Source: an uncultured Lachnospiraceae bacterium
Lineage (GTDB): Bacteria; Bacillota; Clostridia; Lachnospirales; Lachnospiraceae
Length of the DNA stretch: 6,677 nucleotides
Direction of reading: 5' to 3'
Assembly (NCBI GenBank): GCA_902797475.1
Contig: CADBTG010000210.1
Coordinates: 1 to 6,677 of the forward strand
The notes below the pieces were generated by a model, which was given only the letters and a program-made list of their open reading frames with translations, made no database searches and was not told the DNA's origin. Made by a program: the position numbers and the translations under genes. Each line of letters opens with the position of its first letter. Position 1 is the first letter of the stretch. This document shows positions 1-5,842 of this stretch, in pieces.

Positions 1-639
1 AACCTTCTCACCGTAGGGAACCTCCTTCTTAACGACCGTCTCGTCACCGTTTTTGAAGGTTACATAAGAAGAATAGATCAATTTTGCTGTGGGAGTGGTT
101 TCGGCAGCAATAACAGGAGTCTTACTATATGTATAACTGCCCCAATAGTAACCGGTTATCGTGTAGACTTCAATCTTAACCTTATAGAGCATGCCGGCCT
201 TAGATTCCGCCAGTCCTTTATCCGATACAACAGACAAAGAATTGGAGAGTTTCTCACTCTTTCCGCTTCCGTCAAGGCTCACATTTCTGATTGAACCATT
301 CGTTCCGTCCGTCGTTTTCGTCTCGGTATAGGTCTTTCCGTCATCGGCCGACTCCAGCCAGGTGGTTCTCACACCGACGGTTGTGTTCCTATACGTCTTG
401 TCATTTACGGAAAACGAAACAGCAAACTTAACGTTGAATTCGCTTCCGTCATCCTTCCATACAACATCGGAAAGCTTGTCTGTTTCAGAGATAACAATTC
501 GCTGATTCGTCGAATAGTTAGCCGGAGCAGACGCAGCCTTCACTGCATTTGCCGTTCCTAAAGTCCCTGCAACCATGGCAACACATAAGAACATTGCCAA
601 AATCTGCATAAGACGATGGAACTTACTAGATTTGTTCAT
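1..639 (-). CDS. Secreted surface-type protein, partial (C-terminus beyond window)
   Basis: The frame is open for 213 codons from ATG at 637-639 to the left edge with no stop, so the C-terminal part is missing. The first ~32 residues form a Sec signal peptide: basic start (MNKSSKFHR), hydrophobic core (LAMFLCVAMVAG) and an ANA cleavage site near residue 32. No lipobox cysteine follows it, so a type I signal is likely. The mature part is rich in Thr, Ser, Lys and Tyr and looks like beta-sandwich extracellular sequence. The last visible residues, about 192-213 (YVTFKNGDET...VPYGEK), resemble the opening strand of InlB B-repeat/Listeria-Bacteroides repeat domains, which usually occur in Gram-positive surface proteins. 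That resemblance is by eye. The start is supported by GGGAGGA at 647-653, 7 nt upstream. The gene is the next one downstream of the two-component operon and on the same strand, but the terminator at 850-880 and a possible own promoter lie between. The function is not recognised; adhesion or another surface role is a guess. Confidence 0.85.
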   Translation of the reverse strand, partial: MNKSSKFHRLMQILAMFLCVAMVAGTLGTANAVKAASAPANYSTNQRIVISETDKLSDVVWKDDGSEFNVKFAVSFSVNDKTYRNTTVGVRTTWLESADDGKTYTETKTTDGTNGSIRNVSLDGSGKSEKLSNSLSVVSDKGLAESKAGMLYKVKIEVYTITGYYWGSYTYSKTPVIAAETTPTAKLIYSSYVTFKNGDETVVKKEVPYGEKV

Positions 640-653
640 TGTTAGTTCCTCCC

Positions 654-676
654 AATGGTTTAATGGTTTAATGGTT
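654..676. repeat. Three tandem copies of an 8-bp unit in the leader
   Basis: AATGGTTT occurs twice (654-669) and is followed by a third copy lacking its last base (670-676). On the gene strand this is AAACCATT repeated immediately upstream of the ribosome binding site of the secreted-protein gene. It is flanked by an 8-bp direct repeat, GTTAGTTC, at 641-648 and 674-681. Confidence 0.8.
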
Positions 677-746
677 AGTTCTTCTCGGAACCTCGCATCA
701 TCATAACAGTTTCCTTGAAGTGAAAAAATAGTTTTCAACGATGCCA

Positions 747-775
747 ATTATACAAAATGTGGTAGGAAAATGAAA
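747..775 (-). promoter_or_regulatory. Possible promoter of the secreted-protein gene
   Basis: A perfect -10 hexamer, TATAAT, lies at 747-752 on the minus strand. The hexamer 17 bp upstream (TTTCAT at 770-775) is a poor -35, and there is no TGn extension. Transcription would start near 740 and give a leader of about 100 nt. A good -10 with a weak -35 is typical of activator-dependent promoters, and direct repeats lie immediately upstream. The assignment is made by eye only. Confidence 0.4.
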
Positions 776-776
776 C

Positions 777-820
777 GCCGTTTCGAGTAGTTTTATGCAC
801 AGTTTGAGTAATTTCCTGCA
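777..820. promoter_or_regulatory. Imperfect direct repeats, candidate LytTR-type operator
   Basis: Two imperfect copies of a ~21-bp unit lie side by side: GAGTAGTTTTATGCA at 785-799 and GAGTAATTTCCTGCA at 806-820 (12 of 15 identical). Within them, GCCGTTTCG (777-785) and ACAGTTTGA (799-807) resemble the degenerate LytTR half-site [TA][AC][CA]GTTN[AG][TG], with 2 and 1 mismatches. The 13-bp gap between them is within the 12-13 bp described for that family. They sit just upstream of the possible -35 of the secreted-protein gene, but the half-sites read on the strand opposite to it. Confidence 0.35.
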
Positions 821-849
821 TAATCGTCGCATACGGTGAATAAACGAAG

Positions 850-880
850 GAAAAGGAGAGCCGTTTCCGCTCTCCTTTTC
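850..880 (-). terminator. Hairpin terminator of the two-component operon, possibly bidirectional
   Basis: A perfect 12-bp stem (GAAAAGGAGAGC at 850-861 pairs with 869-880) closes a 7-nt loop. On the minus strand the stem ends in TTTTC followed by CTTCG, so the U-tract is mostly within the stem. It lies about 110 nt past the kinase stop and separates that operon from the secreted-protein gene. No plus-strand gene reads into it. Confidence 0.75.
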
Positions 881-991
881 TTATGTACGCGTGTGCACGC
901 GCCTGTGCGATTTTTTTATTTGTAGAGTTTTCGGGACACTACTTCTGTCGAATTTTCAGCCCTCAGAAATTCTACTATCGTAGTCTGTCAA

Positions 992-2323
992 TTACTTTAT
1001 ATACATCACAACCGATACACGGAACCGGTCTTCGTCTGCTTCGAAGTTTACCGTTCCTTTATGTCTTTCCACAATGCCGCGGACCGACTCCGTTCCGAAG
1101 CCTTTTCCTTCATGCTTGGTGGAGCGGATGGAACCGTCCGGATCCACAATCAGCTCGTTCCGGCACGAATTCTCGACGTCAAATGCCAAAACGCCTTCAT
1201 TCAGCATGCCTCCCTTGACATGCACGAAAGCAGTCCCCTTCGGGAGCTTGGTGCAGGCTTCAATGGCATTTTCCAAAATGTTGCCGAGAAGCACCGAAAT
1301 GTCACAACGGTCGATGTGTACCTTCTCCGGCATGAAGAAGTCGACTTTGTATTCGGTCTCCTGCTCTGCCGCGACCTGACCGAAATATGTCAATACGGCG
1401 TTGGCCGTCACATTCTCACAATAGGTCATGACTTCGTCGAGCCGGTTAACAGCACGGAACTCGTCGATATAATCGCGAAGCGCCTGGCGGTCCATCTTCT
1501 CGGCGATGTTCTCCAGAACCGCGAGGTGATGTCTCAGATCGTGACGGGATTTTCTCGCGTCGTTAATACGGTTGCTGAGATCGTTGAATTCCATGACCTG
1601 CATTTGCAGGGAATGTGTCAGGGCTTTCTCCTGAAGCAGGCTGTCATGCTCGACAACCATGCGGATGACCATGTGGTAGATGAACAGCGCCGCGATCTCA
1701 ATGGTGGCAATGAAAATGATGTTGTAGCCGTTGCTCGCGTAGTCAAGCGTTTTGCCTTTACTTGTGTAAAAGCTCTGCATCCAGAACATATAGAACGATC
1801 CGGGGACAAGCCAAATGTAGCGCCACATCGTACTGTCACCGGTCTTGCCCATAACCGCTTTGAAATCCCGGTGAATCAGGAAGACTATCGGCAGTAGCAC
1901 AAAGACATTGGTAAATACGATTGAAACCGAGGCGGTCCAACGATACCCCTGATACGCCATGTCATGAACAACCTTGATTTCCAGGAACTTGGCGAGAAGA
2001 GAAATAGTCGAGCCGAGCGTATACAGCATAAAGAACACGAACAGCAGCTTGCCCGGTCTTTCCTTGATGGCAATCAAAAGAATCACCACCATCATGAGCG
2101 TCTGTGCAATCTCAATCTTCGGTCCAAACGGTATTTTCATAACGGCAGGGATGTATCCGATTGCCGCCAACGCAATCCACAGAACCTCCAAAAGAAGGAA
2201 CAGAAGCTTCGTTACCTTAGGAGAGAACCTCCCTTTATCGCGCAAAAAAGGATATGCGAACAGAACCAGGACTCCGGTCCGCAACACATTATACAGTACA
2301 AATTCCCAAAGCGCGTATTCCAT
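992..2323 (-). CDS. GHKL-type sensor histidine kinase (HPK10-like)
   Basis: 443-residue membrane sensor kinase of the kind that pairs with LytTR response regulators (AgrC/ComD/VirS-like). The N-terminal half has about seven hydrophobic segments, near residues 8-27, 37-58, 70-86, 91-111, 132-150, 166-182 and 202-223. A probable signalling helix follows (225-255). The phosphoacceptor region RHDLRHHL makes His261 the likely phosphorylated residue. The ATP-binding domain shows an N-box (LLGNILENAIEAC, Asn348 and Asn352) and a G-box (GKGFGTESVRGI, 406-417), so all catalytic motifs look intact and the length is normal. The gene starts 3 nt after the regulator's stop. Its ribosome binding site, AGAGG at 2331-2335, lies inside the end of the regulator gene, which suggests translational coupling. 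The multi-pass sensor suggests a membrane or peptide signal, but no agrB/agrD-like gene is visible, so the ligand is unknown. Confidence 0.93.
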   Translation of the reverse strand: MEYALWEFVLYNVLRTGVLVLFAYPFLRDKGRFSPKVTKLLFLLLEVLWIALAAIGYIPAVMKIPFGPKIEIAQTLMMVVILLIAIKERPGKLLFVFFMLYTLGSTISLLAKFLEIKVVHDMAYQGYRWTASVSIVFTNVFVLLPIVFLIHRDFKAVMGKTGDSTMWRYIWLVPGSFYMFWMQSFYTSKGKTLDYASNGYNIIFIATIEIAALFIYHMVIRMVVEHDSLLQEKALTHSLQMQVMEFNDLSNRINDARKSRHDLRHHLAVLENIAEKMDRQALRDYIDEFRAVNRLDEVMTYCENVTANAVLTYFGQVAAEQETEYKVDFFMPEKVHIDRCDISVLLGNILENAIEACTKLPKGTAFVHVKGGMLNEGVLAFDVENSCRNELIVDPDGSIRSTKHEGKGFGTESVRGIVERHKGTVNFEADEDRFRVSVVMYIK

Positions 2324-2326
2324 AAA

Positions 2327-3046
2327 CTATCCTCTGTTCCGGAGACTGCGAATGGCAAACTCCGCATGAGCTTTCTTCAACTCCGGACGCCGCGCGCGGC
2401 TCACCGGCACAACATCTCCGTTACACAGTTTCACACAGTCTTCATCCAGATCCTGAATCTGCTCGAGGCTGATCAGGATGCCCTTCGTGCAGGTGAAGAA
2501 AGCTCCGAGCCCGCACAAAAGTTCCTCCATCTCCGTCTGGGACATCCAGACGCTCTGCGTCCGGCCGCCGGTCAGGTGAATCGTGATTTTGTGATTGGAG
2601 TATTCGGTATAAACGATATCGTGCAGCCGGCATCTGCTTCCGTCCGGGAATTCCACGGTACGTTCCGCTTCAAACCGATGCAGGTCAATCATCTTGATCA
2701 TCTGCCGCACTTCCTCGGTGCCGAAAGGCTTCAGCAGATAGTACGAAGCGCGGAGCCGGTAGCTTTGGTTTGCATAATCGTTACATGTTGTCGTGAAGAT
2801 GATGCTGACCTTGCTGTCAATCTCGCGGATCTTCTCCGCTGCCACCACGCCGGTAATGCCGCCCATGAATATATCGAGGAAAATGATATCGTACATTCCT
2901 TCTTTGAAGTCGTTCAGGATGCTTTCCCCGCTCGGGAAGGCTCTCACATTGTCCATTGTATAGCCAAGTTCATTGAACACCTTGTAGAGTTCTTCCCGCA
3001 AGTGTTCCATGTCCTGTCTGTTGTCATCCGCAATTGCGATTCGCAT
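2327..3046 (-). CDS. LytTR-family response regulator
   Basis: 239-residue transcription factor of the AgrA/ComE/LytR class. The receiver domain (1-~120) has the acidic pair Asp7-Asp8, phosphoacceptor Asp58 (IIFLDIF), Thr85/Thr86 and conserved Lys106-Pro107. The LytTR DNA-binding domain (~130-235) shows DIVYTEYSNHKITIHL, then FFTCTKGILISLEQI where family members usually have an F.R.H+S-type strand, then VPVSRARRPEL near the end. These domains bind pairs of ~9-bp direct repeats about two helical turns apart. The start is supported by AGGGGAC at 3052-3057, 5 nt upstream, and by the typical MRIAIADDN opening. It is the first gene of the operon, ahead of the kinase. The cognate target is not shown by the sequence; the repeats at 777-820 are a candidate. 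Confidence 0.95.
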   Translation of the reverse strand: MRIAIADDNRQDMEHLREELYKVFNELGYTMDNVRAFPSGESILNDFKEGMYDIIFLDIFMGGITGVVAAEKIREIDSKVSIIFTTTCNDYANQSYRLRASYYLLKPFGTEEVRQMIKMIDLHRFEAERTVEFPDGSRCRLHDIVYTEYSNHKITIHLTGGRTQSVWMSQTEMEELLCGLGAFFTCTKGILISLEQIQDLDEDCVKLCNGDVVPVSRARRPELKKAHAEFAIRSLRNRG

Positions 3047-3089
3047 AAACGTCCCCTGTCGTTTTCATAAAAGTATTCCAACAAAAGTG

Positions 3090-3118
3090 ATTATAGCAAA
3101 TATCAGCACCTGCCGCAA
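3090..3118 (-). promoter_or_regulatory. Promoter of the two-component operon
   Basis: On the minus strand, -10 TATAAT (3090-3095) carries a TGC extension and lies 17 bp from TTGCGG (3113-3118, 3 of 6 to the -35 consensus). The predicted leader is about 37 nt. The strong extended -10 suggests basal expression without an activator. I saw no clear LytTR half-site pair here, so autoregulation is not evident. Confidence 0.6.
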
Positions 3119-3138
3119 GTCAGAAGGCGTTTTTTCCC

Positions 3139-3167
3139 TTTTATTCTCGCCGAAAAAGTGCTAAAAT
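3139..3167 (+). promoter_or_regulatory. Promoter of the HIT gene
   Basis: An extended -10, TGC-TAAAAT, lies at 3159-3167 (hexamer 3162-3167). The hexamer 17 bp upstream (TTTTAT, 3139-3144) is weak. Transcription would start near 3174, about 24 nt before the ATG. It lies back to back with the two-component promoter, the two -35 regions being about 20 bp apart. Confidence 0.45.
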
Positions 3168-3197
3168 ATCAACAAAGAACAATCCAGGAGGTCAGCC

Positions 3198-3614
3198 ATG
3201 AACGATAATTGCATTTTCTGTAAGATTGCCGCGGGGCAGATTCCTTCCGCCACCGTATATGAGGACGACGATTTCCGTGCCATTCTCGATATTGCTCCCG
3301 CCCACAAGGGCCACACGATCATCCTTCCGAAGAAGCACGCCGACAACATCTTCTCACTTGACGACGAAGTTGCCGCAAAGGTTTTCCCGGTTGCGAAGAA
3401 GGTCGCGCAGGCGGTAAAGGATACGCTCGGCTGTGACGGCGTCAACATCCTGCAGAACAACGGAACGGCTGCAGGCCAGTCTGTATTCCATCTGCACGTG
3501 CATGTCGTGCCGCGTTACGAAGGCGACGGCATTCTTCCGGTTTGGCCGCAGGGAAGCTACGAAGACGGCGAAGCCGCTGCGTTAGCCGCCAGGATTCGTG
3601 CAAACATCGACTGA
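3198..3614 (+). CDS. HIT (histidine triad) family protein, HINT-like
   Basis: 138-residue cytoplasmic protein of the histidine triad superfamily, branch HINT. The family binds nucleotides and hydrolyses phosphoramidate or related nucleotide bonds. The signature HLHVHVV is at 98-104, where His102 is expected to be the nucleophile. The N-terminal Cys5-x-x-Cys8 with His47 and His98 matches the zinc site found in many bacterial HINT proteins. KGHTIILPKKHADN (37-50) and the NNGTAAGQSVFHLH stretch (87-100) are typical, and the length is normal. AGGAGG at 3186-3191 lies 6 nt before the ATG, so the start is firm. The gene is divergent from the two-component operon, appears monocistronic, and is followed by a hairpin terminator. 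Its physiological substrate cannot be told from the sequence. A housekeeping role is likely, with no visible link to its neighbours. Confidence 0.96.
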   Translation: MNDNCIFCKIAAGQIPSATVYEDDDFRAILDIAPAHKGHTIILPKKHADNIFSLDDEVAAKVFPVAKKVAQAVKDTLGCDGVNILQNNGTAAGQSVFHLHVHVVPRYEGDGILPVWPQGSYEDGEAAALAARIRANID

Positions 3615-3636
3615 TAGCTTTTGAAACTTAAACGAA

Positions 3637-3666
3637 AAGAGGGCCGCGGTTATCCGCGACCCTCTT
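3637..3666. terminator. Bidirectional terminator between convergent genes
   Basis: AAGAGGG and CGCGG pair with CCGCG and CCCTCTT around a TTAT loop. The stem is 12 bp, with a single C/A mismatch at 3644/3659. The plus strand continues ATTATTCTTA and the minus strand TTTTCG. It fills most of the 66-bp gap between the HIT gene and the convergent lipoprotein gene and can serve both. Confidence 0.8.
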
Positions 3667-3680
3667 ATTATTCTTATGTC

Positions 3681-5648
3681 TTACTTCCACTGAATGTATC
3701 CGTCAATCGGGAGCAGATACTGGTCATCCGTAACCGCCTTATACCGATTTCCGGAATAACTGTCAAGGAAATCAAGCGGTGCCCGATAGATTGTGTCCTT
3801 TTCCGTGTCATAGACACGTTCATATCCAAGCGTTGCATCGCTCTGCTTCTGGGATATGCGGTCATATGCGGCCTGTCTCGACTCCCATCCGCTGATGACG
3901 ATATCGGTTGTCTGAGAACAGATTCTCGCAATTTCCATTGTCGCCTGTCCGCTCGCAATCAGCTGCTTATTTAACTCATTCTGATAGAACTGACTGTATT
4001 CGACGGAACCGTACACGTGCTCTAACACTTCGATCCAGTTGCTGAGTTCCCCTTCCGGTGCGGTCAGCATGACCATTCCGTACACATTAGCGAAATTCAC
4101 GTAATACAGATTGAGTATCTGGAAGGAGCATCCGAACACGCCTTCCACCTTCTGTCCCTGCGGATCGAGAGCCGTCGCGTGGATGATCTCACCGCCGAAC
4201 GGATCCCGTCCGAGTGATTCGATCTTTTCAAAGCCCGACAGTCTGCGGAACTTGAAATAGTTTCCGTCGATGACGGTTTTGAAAAATGCCGGCAGGATTC
4301 CCATCGTGGACTTCTCCTCAAGCCACGGGTTGTTGCACAGAATCGACGTGGGATACAGGTTGTGGTAGAAGTCGTAGTCTGCCTTTGTCGCCCAGTAATC
4401 GCTTGTCTGCATGTTATAAAGAATGCGCAGATTCGGATTCTTCGGGTCGTAAATCTGGAACGTGTAATGGATGTAATCCGACAGATCGTGGGTTTCCACT
4501 ACCCAGCCCTTCGGGATTTCCGCTGAGAAAAGCCCGTTATCGTATCGTTCATATTTGATCTGCGAAGCAGGGCTCGCAACGACCGTAAAGTCGCCGCCCG
4601 GATTCGGTTTGCCGGTCGGATCCGGCTTCGGCGTGCCGGTCGGATCCGGGTTTGATACAACGCTCCCTTCCGTGTCGGAGAAATAGATTGCTGCGATTTC
4701 GAGCGCTTCCATCGCCTTTTCCATCATGTCTTCGTCGCCGTCGGCATATTTCGCGGTGAAGTACACAAGATCCTTGCCGAACATGCCGACAAGCCGGTAT
4801 GCACACAGTCGGTTGCCGTTCGCATTGTACGTGAAGGTGCATCCGTAAAAGGCCCGCTTCGTTCCGTCGGCAAGCTCCGCGTCGAGTTCCTCCACATCGC
4901 TGTACGAGATGAGGTCGTCTCCGTAGGTCTCCTTATAGAACGGGATTCCCGATTTCTCAAAATACTCTCCGGCGGAAAATTTGGAATTCCGGTAGCGGTA
5001 TATCAGCACGTAAGGAATCTTGTTCGGCGTTCCGGGACCGACACCGATGTAAAGGCCGTCACCCTCCTTGTATATCGAATCGGCATCCTCCGCCATCTTC
5101 GTCCGAAATCCGAGCTCCGTACAGGTCACATTTTTCAGCCCGCCGCCGTCCGCATCCGCCTTAAGAGCGTCCGCCGCATCCGTCAGCGTTTTGCCGGTCA
5201 GTTTGTACTCCTCCTTGCCTTCGTCCGTCTTATAGATGAACCGTTCGCCGGAATACAGCAGTTCGACACTCGTCCCGTCGTCCCACTGAAGCTTCAGTGA
5301 ACTGAACTGTTTCTCCTTTGTGGTTCCCAGATATTCACCGACAGTCACCTCGGAAAGAGCCTCCGTGAAATTCCGGATGTGTGCACTGTCTTTCGTCGTA
5401 TACAGGTTCGTCCCGCCGTCCGAATTCTTTTCGGTCAAGGTCACCGTCGTCGGTTGCTCCGAGCCGATTCCGAGCGCTTCCGTCAGCTTCTTACCCTGCT
5501 TAAGCGTTCCGCTTCCGGTCGGAGGTTCCGTCGGTTTCTTCTTACGGCTTCCGCCGTCATCATCGTCCTCGCCGCACCCGGTAAGCATCATAACCGATGC
5601 CAGCATGACGGCCATCAGGACTGCAAAGATTCGCTTTGTTCTTTTCAT
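3681..5648 (-). CDS. Two-module lipoprotein of unknown function
   Basis: 655-residue exported lipoprotein. A lipoprotein signal peptide (MKRTKR, then a hydrophobic run) ends in the lipobox LTGC, so Cys25 would be acylated and anchor the protein outside the membrane. An acidic then basic tether follows (GEDDDDGG...RKKK, Pro/Thr/Gly-rich). Module 1 spans about residues 47-328. A Pro-Thr-Gly linker at ~331-351 contains two copies of PDPTG-x-P. Module 2 spans ~352-655 and opens with YDNGLFSAEIPKGW (~366-379), a pattern I associate with extracytoplasmic beta-domains of uncharacterised clostridial proteins. No enzyme motif is recognised. ATG at 5646-5648 is chosen because AGGAGG at 5658-5663 lies 9 nt upstream; the in-frame ATG at 5655-5657 touches that site and is unlikely to be used. 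The gene follows murG on the same strand but a terminator lies between, so it is probably monocistronic. Substrate-binding or cell-wall roles are possible but unsupported. Confidence 0.88.
   Translation of the reverse strand: MKRTKRIFAVLMAVMLASVMMLTGCGEDDDDGGSRKKKPTEPPTGSGTLKQGKKLTEALGIGSEQPTTVTLTEKNSDGGTNLYTTKDSAHIRNFTEALSEVTVGEYLGTTKEKQFSSLKLQWDDGTSVELLYSGERFIYKTDEGKEEYKLTGKTLTDAADALKADADGGGLKNVTCTELGFRTKMAEDADSIYKEGDGLYIGVGPGTPNKIPYVLIYRYRNSKFSAGEYFEKSGIPFYKETYGDDLISYSDVEELDAELADGTKRAFYGCTFTYNANGNRLCAYRLVGMFGKDLVYFTAKYADGDEDMMEKAMEALEIAAIYFSDTEGSVVSNPDPTGTPKPDPTGKPNPGGDFTVVASPASQIKYERYDNGLFSAEIPKGWVVETHDLSDYIHYTFQIYDPKNPNLRILYNMQTSDYWATKADYDFYHNLYPTSILCNNPWLEEKSTMGILPAFFKTVIDGNYFKFRRLSGFEKIESLGRDPFGGEIIHATALDPQGQKVEGVFGCSFQILNLYYVNFANVYGMVMLTAPEGELSNWIEVLEHVYGSVEYSQFYQNELNKQLIASGQATMEIARICSQTTDIVISGWESRQAAYDRISQKQSDATLGYERVYDTEKDTIYRAPLDFLDSYSGNRYKAVTDDQYLLPIDGYIQWK
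4610..4649. repeat. 24-bp-period repeat encoding the interdomain linker
   Basis: TGCCGGTCGGATCCGG occurs exactly at 4610-4625 and 4634-4649 (period 24 bp, eight codons). It encodes the two PDPTG-x-P units of the lipoprotein linker. The near-perfect DNA identity suggests a recent in-frame duplication, and copy number could vary between strains. Confidence 0.85.
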
Positions 5649-5657
5649 ATAACGCAT

Positions 5658-5663
5658 CCTCCT
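5658..5663 (-). promoter_or_regulatory. Ribosome binding site that fixes the lipoprotein start
   Basis: A full AGGAGG reads on the minus strand. It directly abuts one in-frame ATG (5655-5657, zero spacing) and lies 9 nt from the next (5646-5648). Only the second has workable spacing, so translation should begin at MKRTKR. Confidence 0.8.
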
Positions 5664-5705
5664 CTCTCCAATCGGTAACAGTCTTAAGAAAAAAGTCCGT
5701 ATTGA

Positions 5706-5718
5706 TACTATAATAGTA
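5706..5718. promoter_or_regulatory. AT-rich palindrome, possible operator or promoter element upstream of the lipoprotein gene
   Basis: TACTAT and ATAGTA form a perfect inverted repeat around one base. On the minus strand it contains TATTAT (5710-5715) and TATAGT (5707-5712), either of which could be a -10. No -35 is correctly spaced: TTGCAA at 5736-5741 is 20 bp from TATTAT. It would place a start about 45-50 nt before the lipoprotein gene. Confidence 0.3.
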
Positions 5719-5802
5719 CCTTACGGGCTACCCGATTGCAAAAAGCATTTGCGAATGGTTTTTGTGAAAAATGCAAATAAGACGCAATATATGTCATTTT
5801 CA

Positions 5803-5837
5803 AACAAAAACACCGCAGAATATTATCATTCTGCGGT
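5803..5837 (-). terminator. Rho-independent terminator of murG
   Basis: A perfect 10-bp stem (5812-5821 with 5828-5837, ACCGCAGAAT and its complement) closes a 6-nt loop. On the minus strand it is followed by GTTTTTGTTTG, a good U-tract. It lies 5 nt beyond the murG stop, so murG ends its transcript here. Confidence 0.92.
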
Positions 5838-5842
5838 ATCTG

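Noticed and set aside
888..901. CGCGTG-TG-CACGCG palindrome
   Set aside because: It is followed on the plus strand by a T-run, but no plus-strand gene precedes it and the two-base loop is poor for a terminator; no role could be supported.
881..991. Possible agrD-like peptide gene after the kinase
   Set aside because: There is no ATG on the minus strand here; the only short frame is a seven-codon GTG frame without a ribosome binding site.
883..1218. Plus-strand frame starting in the control region
   Set aside because: It starts just after the terminator hairpin, lacks a ribosome binding site and overlaps the kinase end in antisense; composition is not protein-like.
1061..1897. 278-codon open frame on the plus strand
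   Set aside because: Antisense shadow of the kinase gene; no ribosome binding site and no recognisable motif.
1964..3070. 368-codon open frame on the plus strand
   Set aside because: It is antisense to the whole response regulator and part of the kinase, both with clear domain motifs. It has no ribosome binding site and its translation is low-complexity, His/Arg-rich and unlike a folded protein.
3621..3974. Plus-strand frame after the HIT gene
   Set aside because: It runs through the terminator hairpin and antisense to the lipoprotein C-terminus.
5745..5778. Inverted ATTTGC / GCAAAT segments upstream of the lipoprotein gene
   Set aside because: Only six bases pair, in AT-rich sequence where such matches are expected by chance.
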